This document shows, piece after piece, positions 8,863 through 15,366 of a DNA stretch of 64,000 nt (position 1 is its first letter; each line of letters opens with the position of its first letter). The stretch is taken from assembly GCF_010671605.1 (NCBI RefSeq), contig NZ_JAABOO010000003.1, positions 186,001 through 250,000 on the forward strand, written 5' to 3'. A program made the position numbers and the translations under genes. Below the pieces are notes generated by a model. It saw only the letters and a list, made by a program, of their open reading frames with translations. It searched no databases and was not told where the DNA came from. Origin of the DNA: Leptobacterium flavescens (GTDB lineage: Bacteria; Bacteroidota; Bacteroidia; Flavobacteriales; Flavobacteriaceae).

Positions 8863-8874
8863 AGAACGAACATC

Positions 8875-9555
8875 ATGAATACCTCAGATTTAAAAGATAT
8901 ATGGAATAAATACGACGAAAAGCTCGAAGCCAACTGGGCACTGAACTACCGCATTTTAAAGGAAATTAAAATGGATAAGGTTCAGTCGGCAGTCAGGAAA
9001 ATAAAAACGGGTGGCATTATCTGGATCGTTATCCAGCACCTTATCGGGATCTTTCTCATAAGTACCGCCATTACCCATTACGAGAGGCCACAGATCCTTA
9101 TCCCAACCATCATGCTTGCCGTGCTTACCTATATTACAGCATTTTGGGGTTCGCACAATATGGGACTTATCCTGAAAGTAGATTATAATGAACCTGTTAC
9201 CAGGATACAGGAGAATATCCAGAAACTTAAACTCAGTAAGTTAAAGAACTACCGCTTTATCTTTATTTTCAGTCACCTGTATTTCTGGCTGGGAGTTATT
9301 GTCCTGCTTAAGATAGATGTGCTTATTCTCTGGCAGAACTCTCCTTTGTTTGTTATTATTCAGTCTCTTTTTGTGCTGGCCTATTTTCCCTTTGCCTTAT
9401 GGATCATCAGGAAATACAGCAGCAAAAAACCAAAATCCAGGTTCTGGAAAGCCCTGGAAAAGGATTCATTGCTTACCGAAGATTCCGTAGGGAAGAATAT
9501 TAATGACGCCCTTGGGTTTCTTGAGGAGATAGAGGAGTTTAAAAAAGAGAATTAA
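8875..9555 (+). CDS. Four-helix membrane protein, putative partner of ECF sigma factor
   Basis: A 226-residue protein that I do not recognise as a named family. A cytoplasmic-type N-terminus of about 45 charged residues is followed by two helix pairs, at about 46-95 (GGIIWIVIQHLIGIFLI and ILIPTIMLAVLTYITAFWG) and about 125-180. A charged C-terminal tail rich in Glu and Lys ends the protein. It starts 12 nt after the sigma factor gene, so co-transcription is nearly certain. Position and the soluble N-terminal segment suggest an anti-sigma or signal-sensing role, but no ZAS-type Cys/His motif is visible. Function is therefore inferred only from context. Confidence 0.6.
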   Translation: MNTSDLKDIWNKYDEKLEANWALNYRILKEIKMDKVQSAVRKIKTGGIIWIVIQHLIGIFLISTAITHYERPQILIPTIMLAVLTYITAFWGSHNMGLILKVDYNEPVTRIQENIQKLKLSKLKNYRFIFIFSHLYFWLGVIVLLKIDVLILWQNSPLFVIIQSLFVLAYFPFALWIIRKYSSKKPKSRFWKALEKDSLLTEDSVGKNINDALGFLEEIEEFKKEN

Positions 9556-9563
9556 TATAAAAA

Positions 9564-9596
9564 GCCCTCACCTTGATCCTCTCCCAGGGGGAGAGG
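9564..9596 (+). repeat. Intergenic repeat module A, copy 1
   Basis: A 33-nt sequence with a perfect 8-bp hairpin CCTCTCCC-agg-GGGAGAGG at its end. A copy with 31/33 matches lies on the opposite strand at 45028-45060. Part of a family of short palindromic modules found in three gaps of this window. Confidence 0.8.
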
Positions 9597-9631
9597 AAAG
9601 ATATCATAAATAGAATGTTCATAACAAAAGA

Positions 9632-9687
9632 CCCCTTCTCCCTCGGGGAGAAGGTCAGTCTGCTTACATGCAGACTGGGATGAGGGC
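9632..9687 (+). repeat. Intergenic repeat module B, copy 1
   Basis: A 56-nt unit with two hairpins: CTTCTCCC-tcg-GGGAGAAG, followed by CAGTCTGC-ttacat-GCAGACTG, ending in GGATGAGGG. The related unit on the minus strand at 45063-45118 keeps both hairpins although the stem bases of the second differ. Confidence 0.8.
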
Positions 9688-9700
9688 CTGTACTTCCCGC

Positions 9701-9798
9701 CATTGCGAGGAGAGAAGCGACGAAGCAATCTTTCCGTAGCTTCCTGTAATTTAAAGATTGCAGCGCTCTGCTCATCTGCTGATGGCAGGCTCGCAATG
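9701..9798. repeat. 98-bp nested inverted-repeat element
   Basis: The outer arms are CATTGCGAG (9701-9709) and CTCGCAATG (9790-9798). The inner arms are GCAATCTTT (9725-9733) and AAAGATTGC (9753-9761). The whole can fold as one long interrupted hairpin. The CATTGCGAG...GAAGCAATC type is a widespread REP-like intergenic element; no transposase is nearby. Confidence 0.75.
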
Positions 9799-9854
9799 AC
9801 CCTTAGCATAGACACCATACTTCAGAACCTGGAATTTGGAGTTTGGAATTTGGT

Positions 9855-9870
9855 CCCGATAGCTATCGGG
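9855..9870. repeat. Perfect 16-bp palindrome
   Basis: CCCGATAGCTATCGGG lies in the gap between the membrane-protein gene and the TPR gene, just outside the TPR terminator. It is probably another repeat-family remnant rather than an operator, because no promoter faces it. Confidence 0.5.
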
Positions 9871-9880
9871 ATTGGAATTT

Positions 9881-9923
9881 AAAAAAAGGCAGCACCTATT
9901 TCTTTTTAGTGCTGCCTTTTTTG
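9881..9923 (-). terminator. Rho-independent terminator overlapping the TPR gene 3' end
   Basis: A 15-bp stem: AAAAAAAGGCAGCAC at 9881-9895 pairs with the complementary arm at 9909-9923. On the minus strand the 5' arm is inside the coding sequence for the last residues (GST), the stop codon is in the loop, and a T-run follows the 3' arm. It closes the RtcB/TPR transcription unit. Confidence 0.8.
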
Positions 9924-10426
9924 GATCCGGACATTTTCTTTATCTGTTCCGTTTTGTCTTTTACCCGTCTGATCTGCAGGTCAATGTCGGAAGTTACATC
10001 GGCGTTCAAAGCCATTAATTTAGCTTCTTTATACACTTCGATGGCCGCATTATACAGCTCGTATTTTTCGTATAAAAGACCTTTCAAAGACCATAGAGAT
10101 GCCCTGTCTATACCGGGTATTTCCATCCCGATACCGATTACTTTTTCAGCCTCTTCCAATAGGTTAAGCCTGATCAAAAATCCGGTATAACTGTAGTAAG
10201 TAGGCGTGTACTCATGATCCAGGTACAATGCCATCTCATAGTGATACCTCGCTTTTTTATAATCGGAAAGATGCTCCTCATAGATCCTTCCCAGCAAATA
10301 ATGCGCTCCTGTATGCTCATTATTCGCACTGATCACGTATTGTAACTTTTCAATGCATTCCTCTACATTGTAGGGATAATTATCCAATGCCTGAATGTAC
10401 AATACTTCATATGTATTAATTGACAT
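9896..10426 (-). CDS. TPR-repeat protein downstream of RtcB
   Basis: About 176 residues from the ATG at 10426; another in-frame ATG at 10447 gives 183. At least three helix-turn-helix tetratricopeptide units are readable: TGAHYLLGRIYEEHLSDYKKARYHYEMAL at about 40-68, then EYTPTYYSYTGFLIRLN, then ASLWSLKGLLYEKYELYNAAIEVYKEA. The C-terminal tail is basic (GSKKGSTKKK), which could contact RNA or an acidic partner. It lacks a signal peptide and is cytoplasmic. It starts 116 nt after the rtcB stop on the same strand and ends in a strong terminator. It may therefore be the last gene of the RtcB operon. A scaffold role is inferred; no enzyme motif is present. Confidence 0.72.
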   Translation of the reverse strand: MSINTYEVLYIQALDNYPYNVEECIEKLQYVISANNEHTGAHYLLGRIYEEHLSDYKKARYHYEMALYLDHEYTPTYYSYTGFLIRLNLLEEAEKVIGIGMEIPGIDRASLWSLKGLLYEKYELYNAAIEVYKEAKLMALNADVTSDIDLQIRRVKDKTEQIKKMSGSKKGSTKKK

Positions 10427-10542
10427 TTTGTTTTCTTTTTTGGGCATTTCGGGAAGGCCAAAGCCCTCCCGCCGGGCTATCCGCTTTATCTTTTAATCCC
10501 AAGATTAAAAGGATATCGCTCCTATCCCTAATGCACTATTAA

Positions 10543-11940
10543 TTATCCTTTATCCATTCTCACGATCTTCGGCTTGAACATTCCAACCACTTCTACCAGT
10601 TCGGTCTGGCCGGCCATCACCTTTCCGATGTCTTTATACGCCATCGGAGCTTCGTCCAATCCGCCACCCAGCAAGCTTACTCCGTGATCTTTAAGCACTT
10701 TTTTAAGCTCGCTTTTCGTAACCGATTGTTTGGCTTTTGTCCGGCTTAATGCCCGACCGGCTCCGTGAGAAGCCGAAAAGAGAGAATCCCTGTTTCCTTT
10801 TCCCCTCACAATATATCCGGGGGCGGTCATAGAACCGGGAATGATGCCCAGCACATTTTCCTGCGCCGGAGTAGCACCTTTGCGGTGTACGATCAGTTCC
10901 CTGCCGTCTATAAGCTCCTTCCATGCAAAATTGTGATGGTTTTCAACCTTTGCCAGCGGACGGGAACCCATGGCCCTGGAGATCCTTTTATGGATATCAT
11001 CATGACAAGCCGAAGCGTAATCGCCGGCCAGGTTCATCGCTATCCAGTACTCCATTCCATCATGGGTATTCAGGTCCAGCCAGGCCAGGTGTTTGGCCTC
11101 TTTGGGCAGGGGAGTGTGCTTCATGGCCAGACGGGTATAATGCCTTGCAATATTGGCACCCAATCCCCTGGAACCACCATGTGATAAAACCCCCAGGTAA
11201 ACCCCTTTCGGCAAACCGAATTCATTGGTTTCATCTGTGATCTCCACCGTTCCGAACTCCACGAAATGATTCCCTCCGCCTGAGCTTCCCAATTGCCGGT
11301 AAGCCTTGCTCTTCAACTGCTTTACCGTTGGAATACTCTTAAAAGCATCATGTTCAAATACCTCATGGTCGTTCGGACGTGCATGGACTTCTTTCCCGCC
11401 AAAACGGGTATGCTCCTTTAGGATATTTATAAATTTATCCTTTTGCCCTTCCAGGTAGGAAGGAGGAATATCGTACATGCTCAGGCACATCCTGCAGCCA
11501 ATATCAACACCAACCCCATAAGGGATTACCGCGTTTTCGGTAGCCAGTACTCCGCCTATGGGCAGGCCGTAGCCCGAATGCCCGTCCGGCATCAGGGCAC
11601 CCCCTTTGGCAACCGGCAATTTAAGCGCCGTAAATAATTGATGCTTGGCTTCATCGCTGATCTCCTCTTCCCCGAAGATCCTGTAAGGAACCCTGTGCGT
11701 ATTCAGCTTTTGGGCCTCCGTTTTTACAGGAGAGATAAGCGCTTCCGCTATTTTGCCTAAAACAGCATCCTCTCTGTATTTTTCAGGATCTTTCAGCAGG
11801 GTTCTCAGCCTTTGGATCACCTTTTCCTTATTTTCTCTTTTGTAATGTCTCAGCATTACTTCTATGGCAATACCAATTGCCTTTCCCTGCGGATATCCTA
11901 TTTTGATGAGGTCTTTACCTCTTAATTTTAGTTTTGCCAT
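10543..11940 (-). CDS. rtcB: RNA-splicing ligase RtcB
   Basis: A 465-residue GTP/Mn-dependent ligase that joins RNA 2',3'-cyclic phosphate (3'-phosphate) ends to 5'-OH ends. The metal ligands are in place: D146 and C149 in GVDIGCRM, H225 in GGGNHFVEF, H254 in LSHGGSRGLG and H335 in VENHHNF. H392 in SASHGAGR is the expected guanylylated residue. An N-terminal extension of about 75 residues (KLRGKDLIKIGYPQGKAIG) is usual for the Bacteroidota form. It starts 10 nt after a PcfJ-like gene, so it is translated from that mRNA. No archease or RtcA is nearby. The RNA substrate is unknown; operon partners suggest a dedicated repair or splicing role. Confidence 0.95.
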   Translation of the reverse strand: MAKLKLRGKDLIKIGYPQGKAIGIAIEVMLRHYKRENKEKVIQRLRTLLKDPEKYREDAVLGKIAEALISPVKTEAQKLNTHRVPYRIFGEEEISDEAKHQLFTALKLPVAKGGALMPDGHSGYGLPIGGVLATENAVIPYGVGVDIGCRMCLSMYDIPPSYLEGQKDKFINILKEHTRFGGKEVHARPNDHEVFEHDAFKSIPTVKQLKSKAYRQLGSSGGGNHFVEFGTVEITDETNEFGLPKGVYLGVLSHGGSRGLGANIARHYTRLAMKHTPLPKEAKHLAWLDLNTHDGMEYWIAMNLAGDYASACHDDIHKRISRAMGSRPLAKVENHHNFAWKELIDGRELIVHRKGATPAQENVLGIIPGSMTAPGYIVRGKGNRDSLFSASHGAGRALSRTKAKQSVTKSELKKVLKDHGVSLLGGGLDEAPMAYKDIGKVMAGQTELVEVVGMFKPKIVRMDKG

Positions 11941-11950
11941 AATTGTTTCA

Positions 11951-13237
11951 TTATAACCATTTCGAAATACCCAGCGCTTCCTGAGAAGCCCATTTTTCCA
12001 TTATTTCAAAGGCTTTCGAATGGATTTTTCTGTTAAACTTTGCTTTTGCCTGTACAATGGTTCTGGTGTACAGATCTACTTCTATTGTTGCCAAAATTGC
12101 TTCGAAAGAAAGAACCTCTTTTTTTCTTAAAGTAAATATGGCTGATCTTTTTCCTCGACAGGAATTCGCATAAGTCAATACACAGTGATTCATCTTTCTT
12201 CCTTCGATCATAAGCTCTCGAGAATCAACAAGTTCATATATATAGAACGCTTTTGCATCTTCGTTTTTCCCTTCAGTGACTGAAAAAGAATTAATATTGC
12301 TTCTTTCCCATCTCAACACTTTCTTGAGTTTTGTATGACCATAAACTTCCTCATGCCAAGTATCAGATTGTCTGCTTAAGGAAGCTAGCGTTCTTCCTTT
12401 AATAGTATAATTCTCATTCTGATTTATCATGTGATTTAAATAATCAAATAATTCATCCAGTTTCTGATAATCAAACATATTCTGTCGGACAAAGAAACGT
12501 ATCACCTGTTCCCAAAAAGACTCTTGCTCAAAGTCATTCCTGCTTAATCTGGAAAAAGCAATGTACTGAGCTAATCGCTCATTTCCTCCCATCGATAAGC
12601 ATTGCGCTCTTCGTAAAGCCATTTCAACCGTATAGGAGGTAGGGGCTTTAAGAAATTCACAGGCAATTTTTTTAGTAAGACCAATTGGAATGCCGGATAA
12701 ACTTCTAACACTAACTCCTCTAGAAATATCTATAAACCATTGCATATATTCGTAATTATCTTTACCCCAGACATAGTAAATGAATTCTGGAGGGTAATAA
12801 GTCACGAAACAATGATTCAATAAACTAATAATTTGTCGATCATCATTATGACTTTTCCGAATCCATTCTTCAAAAGGCCTGATAAACGAATGATGATGCC
12901 AGCTTATATTGAACAGAATTAAAATATTAGTTTTATCCATTAAAAGCTTAAAGCATTTTTGTTCGTACATATGAATAAGTATCTTTTTAAAAATGTTTCT
13001 TTTTTGAGCGTACTTATTCTTGCTTGCCTTTTTGAAGAAAGGAGCTATTAATTGAGCAATGAGATATTCTTTATAGTTGTTTGCATCACCATTTTTATAC
13101 AAATCCTCTACAAGATCTACAAAAGGGACTTTTTTTCTCTTATTGTGTTTTTTTAAAGCCTCACTGATCTCTTTTTCTCTTTTTTTCTCCGCTAGTATTT
13201 TATCAAGTTTTTTATTATTTATTCTATGTGTTTTCAT
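11951..13237 (-). CDS. PcfJ-like protein, paralogue 1 (adjacent to rtcB)
   Basis: A 428-residue cytoplasmic protein. The C-terminal third carries the PcfJ-type signature: ELMIEGRKMNHCV with H351 and C352, then C..GKRSAIFTLR, then ATIEVDLYTRTIVQAKAKFN. The N-terminal two thirds are helical and basic without a recognised domain. It is a clear paralogue of the gene upstream at 13390-14775: both start MKT, share AxRRAQ-type segments and the GRTLASLSRQSDTWHEE/GRTLAALIRQSDEWH block, and have the same C-terminal signature. PcfJ was named from a conjugative plasmid; its biochemical function is not known to me. Tight coupling to rtcB (10 nt) suggests an RNA-related role. It is more AT-rich than its paralogue. 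Confidence 0.75.
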   Translation of the reverse strand: MKTHRINNKKLDKILAEKKREKEISEALKKHNKRKKVPFVDLVEDLYKNGDANNYKEYLIAQLIAPFFKKASKNKYAQKRNIFKKILIHMYEQKCFKLLMDKTNILILFNISWHHHSFIRPFEEWIRKSHNDDRQIISLLNHCFVTYYPPEFIYYVWGKDNYEYMQWFIDISRGVSVRSLSGIPIGLTKKIACEFLKAPTSYTVEMALRRAQCLSMGGNERLAQYIAFSRLSRNDFEQESFWEQVIRFFVRQNMFDYQKLDELFDYLNHMINQNENYTIKGRTLASLSRQSDTWHEEVYGHTKLKKVLRWERSNINSFSVTEGKNEDAKAFYIYELVDSRELMIEGRKMNHCVLTYANSCRGKRSAIFTLRKKEVLSFEAILATIEVDLYTRTIVQAKAKFNRKIHSKAFEIMEKWASQEALGISKWL

Positions 13238-13250
13238 GACCTGATTTTTT

Positions 13251-13299
13251 ATCCGGCCGAAAACACTAAGTGTTTACCACCGGTTGAACTGATATTCTT
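13251..13299 (-). promoter_or_regulatory. Conserved hairpin leader element, copy 1
   Basis: On the minus-strand RNA this lies 13 nt before the start codon of PcfJ paralogue 1. It is almost identical to 14790-14840 before paralogue 2. The RNA can form a 14-bp stem from CCGGUGGUAAACAC and GUGUUUUCGGCCGG around a UUA loop, with only G-G and U-U mismatches. Conservation is higher here than in the coding regions that follow, which indicates function as RNA or as a DNA operator. Confidence 0.65.
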
Positions 13300-13389
13300 T
13301 TTTTCGTTTAAGCTTACTTTTACGTTTTATCATAATTGTTTTATTAATCATTTTGTTTAACCGGGAACGTATAAACATCCCCGGTATTC

Positions 13390-14775
13390 TTATCCCAATG
13401 TGAACAGTTTGAACAGAAAGCACAAGATCCAGAAAATAACTTTTGCCAGAACGACAAACTCATTCCCGTTCTCATTTCTGTTTACATTCCTGTTAGCAAT
13501 GGCATACACAGGACCCTGACCCTCTGCATTCAGGTCGCATTCGGGAGAAATGCCCAGATAATTAGCCGACAACCATTTCCTGATCATTTTTTCGGCCTCT
13601 TTAGAGACATTCCTGTTGGCCTGAGCCTGGGCCTGGATGATCTCTCTGTTCAGCAGATCGATCTCCAGCGTAGCCAGAGTCTGCTCATAATTCCCGTTTA
13701 CGAACTTTCGCAGAGAAAAGATAGCACTATCTCCGTTATAACAATCGCCGTCGTATTCTGCTACACAGTGGTCCATGTTTTGGCCTTCTTCTATAAGTTC
13801 TGCAGAAGACCTAAGCTCTACAGTTTTAAAAACGATCTGTTCATCATTTATCGTTTCTTCCTTATAAAAAGCCTGTATCCCACTCTGTTTCCAGATCAGA
13901 CCTTTGTCCGGAGGAGCCTTTTTCCTCGCGTTGTAATGCCATTCATCCGACTGACGTATCAGCGCAGCCAGTGTTCTTCCCTTCATGGAAAAATTACGGT
14001 TTGCAGCTTTGGCATAACCGATATAATCCAGCAATTCCCTGAATTTAGAGAACGGGAAATTTTTCTGACCGGCAAAGAATACAACCACTGTCTTTGTAAA
14101 AACCTCGTCACCGAAGTCTCTTGACAAAGATGAATAAGCCATACAATCTGCCTGGGCAGCTCCCGCACCATATCCAAGTGCCTGCGCCCTCCTTATTGCT
14201 TGGTTTATATTAAAACCGGGCGGAGTATGCCTGAACTCGTGAGCCATCTTTTTGGTCAACTCTACAGGCAGAGCACTTAGCTTTTGAACACTTCTTCCCT
14301 GTGCAAGCTGTATATACCAGTACCTGTGCAGTATCCTTTCTCTGAAAAATGCAGTTTCCATAAAACGCGGTACTTCGTACTTTGCAAAACAGTATCTGAT
14401 AAGAGAACTTAACTGTTCTTCCGGGATCAGACTTGTTTTACGCCACCCTTCAATATCGTTGTGGATGTAATTACCCAGTTTACTGATATTCAGCAGTACT
14501 TTTACATACTCGTACCTACTCAGGATAGCCGCACATTTCTCGGTATACAAGTGGATAAGAAGCCTGCGGAATGTATCCCTTTTTATCAGGTTTTCTTTGC
14601 TTGTTTGGGCAAAGAATTCATAAAGCATAGACTCTAAGCTTCCGCTATAACGTTGAGGCTTGTTGTCTTCACTGTATATCCTTTCCACCAGCTCGATATA
14701 ACGGGCCGGTCGGGCTTCTTTTGTATATAGCTGTACATTGTTGTTCTTTATCTGTGTATTGTAAAGTGTTTTCAT
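13390..14775 (-). CDS. PcfJ-like protein, paralogue 2
   Basis: A 461-residue protein from the ATG at 14775. The frame is open to 14805, but that extension would run through the conserved hairpin element, and the sister gene also starts MKT just after its copy. The signature is present: ELIEEGQNMDHCVAEY with H336 and C337, then GDSAIFSLRKF and ATLEIDLLNREIIQAQAQANRN. A hydrophobic C-terminal stretch (VVLAKVIFWILCFLFKLFTLG) could be a membrane anchor and is absent from paralogue 1. It is the first sizeable gene of the RtcB unit, separated from the next by a 152-nt gap. Function is unknown; the shared operon points to RNA repair or stress response. Confidence 0.73.
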   Translation of the reverse strand: MKTLYNTQIKNNNVQLYTKEARPARYIELVERIYSEDNKPQRYSGSLESMLYEFFAQTSKENLIKRDTFRRLLIHLYTEKCAAILSRYEYVKVLLNISKLGNYIHNDIEGWRKTSLIPEEQLSSLIRYCFAKYEVPRFMETAFFRERILHRYWYIQLAQGRSVQKLSALPVELTKKMAHEFRHTPPGFNINQAIRRAQALGYGAGAAQADCMAYSSLSRDFGDEVFTKTVVVFFAGQKNFPFSKFRELLDYIGYAKAANRNFSMKGRTLAALIRQSDEWHYNARKKAPPDKGLIWKQSGIQAFYKEETINDEQIVFKTVELRSSAELIEEGQNMDHCVAEYDGDCYNGDSAIFSLRKFVNGNYEQTLATLEIDLLNREIIQAQAQANRNVSKEAEKMIRKWLSANYLGISPECDLNAEGQGPVYAIANRNVNRNENGNEFVVLAKVIFWILCFLFKLFTLG

Positions 14776-14789
14776 GACCATTTCTTTTA

Positions 14790-14840
14790 ATCCGGCCGAA
14801 AACACTCTAAGTGCCTACCACCGGTTGAATTGATGTTCTT
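14790..14840 (-). promoter_or_regulatory. Conserved hairpin leader element, copy 2
   Basis: Located 14 nt before the ATG of PcfJ paralogue 2. It matches copy 1 at about 45 of 49 aligned positions plus a 2-nt insertion in the loop. The two differences within the stem change AA to GG opposite UU, keeping G-U pairs. The loop grows from UUA to UUAGA. The match extends through the start codon (GTGTTTTCATGACC on the plus strand). Confidence 0.65.
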
Positions 14841-14882
14841 CCTTTTGTTCTAGCATGCTGTTTGTTTAAAATTTTAATCCAT

Positions 14883-14917
14883 AAAAAAAGCCCGGTCTCC
14901 ATTGAGAACCGGGCTTT
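14883..14917 (-). terminator. Strong terminator T2 in the RtcB operon leader
   Basis: On the minus strand AAAGCCCGGTTCTC pairs with GAGACCGGGCTTT around an aatg loop with a one-base bulge, followed by a run of seven T. It lies between the 35-residue ORF and the PcfJ paralogue 2 leader. Transcription into the PcfJ/rtcB genes must pass it or start after it. Confidence 0.85.
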
Positions 14918-14936
14918 AATACACCTTCCACCTCCT

Positions 14937-15044
14937 TTATCTAAAAAGTGGATGCGGTTCTGAATAATTGATATCTATGTATAATTCACTCCATCCCAAA
15001 AATGGAACTGGATCGATATTTCTATGTAATTTTCTTCCTACCAT
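14937..15044 (-). CDS. Short ORF, 35 residues, in RtcB operon leader
   Basis: It begins MVGRKLHRNIDPVPFLGWSE and ends in EPHPLFR before TAA. It is rich in Pro, aromatic and charged residues and has no signal peptide or membrane helix. The start is 6 nt after the T-run of terminator T1, and the stop is 20 nt before the stem of terminator T2, so it fills a small terminator-bounded unit. It resembles nothing I know. It could be a real small protein, a leader peptide, or chance within a small RNA. Confidence 0.4.
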   Translation of the reverse strand: MVGRKLHRNIDPVPFLGWSELYIDINYSEPHPLFR

Positions 15045-15049
15045 GACAT

Positions 15050-15077
15050 AAAAAAACCCGGGTTGTTGACCCGGGTT
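15050..15077 (-). terminator. Strong terminator T1 in the RtcB operon leader
   Basis: The minus-strand arms AACCCGGGT and ACCCGGGTT form a 9-bp stem with loop caaca, followed by seven T. It lies 21 nt after the stop of the 31-residue ORF. Confidence 0.85.
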
Positions 15078-15097
15078 ATATATTTAAGATTGCTTTT

Positions 15098-15193
15098 CTA
15101 TTTGTGTCTGTGGCATCTTACAAAACCTGGGCTGGGCGAGAGGGTAATGTCCCCTTCACTCATAACTTGATATTTTAGATTTGTAAAACGCAT
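15098..15193 (-). CDS. Short ORF, 31 residues, first in RtcB operon leader
   Basis: It begins MRFTNLKYQVMSEGDITLSP and ends CHRHK before TAG. The ATG is about 20 nt downstream of the expected start site of a canonical promoter, and a strong terminator follows 21 nt after the stop. Promoter, short leader, ORF and terminator together look like a complete small gene. No known family is recognised. Alternatives are an attenuator leader peptide or an untranslated small RNA. Confidence 0.45.
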   Translation of the reverse strand: MRFTNLKYQVMSEGDITLSPSPGFVRCHRHK

Positions 15194-15219
15194 TTTTTGT
15201 TCTTTTGAATTTTGCGTTG

Positions 15220-15248
15220 CAAATATAAATTAATTTCTGAACCGGCAA
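15220..15248 (-). promoter_or_regulatory. Bacteroidota-type promoter of the RtcB locus
   Basis: On the minus strand TTG at 15248-15246 is followed after 18 nt by TATATTTG at 15227-15220, an exact match to TAnnTTTG. Transcription would start near 15213, some 435 nt before the first PcfJ gene. Confidence 0.7.
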
Positions 15249-15366
15249 TAAGATAATTCTTAATTTAAAATGAGATTAAATAAGTATGTAGGAAAAGTGT
15301 AATGGGTCGGCTCTTTCTTCAACTAAAAGAAAATCAGAACAAAAGGAACCACCAGAAAATAATCAT

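Noticed and set aside
9552-9818. Minus-strand open frames of 85-88 residues
   Set aside because: They run through repeat modules and palindromes, with no family resemblance; the open frame comes from GC-rich repeats.
13370-13395. CCGGG...CCCGG inverted repeat between the two PcfJ genes as a terminator
   Set aside because: The stem has only five base pairs with a long loop and no T-run follows, so it is unlikely to stop transcription.
14776-14805. Ten extra N-terminal residues for PcfJ paralogue 2
   Set aside because: They are coded by the conserved hairpin element, and the sister gene starts at the equivalent MKT.
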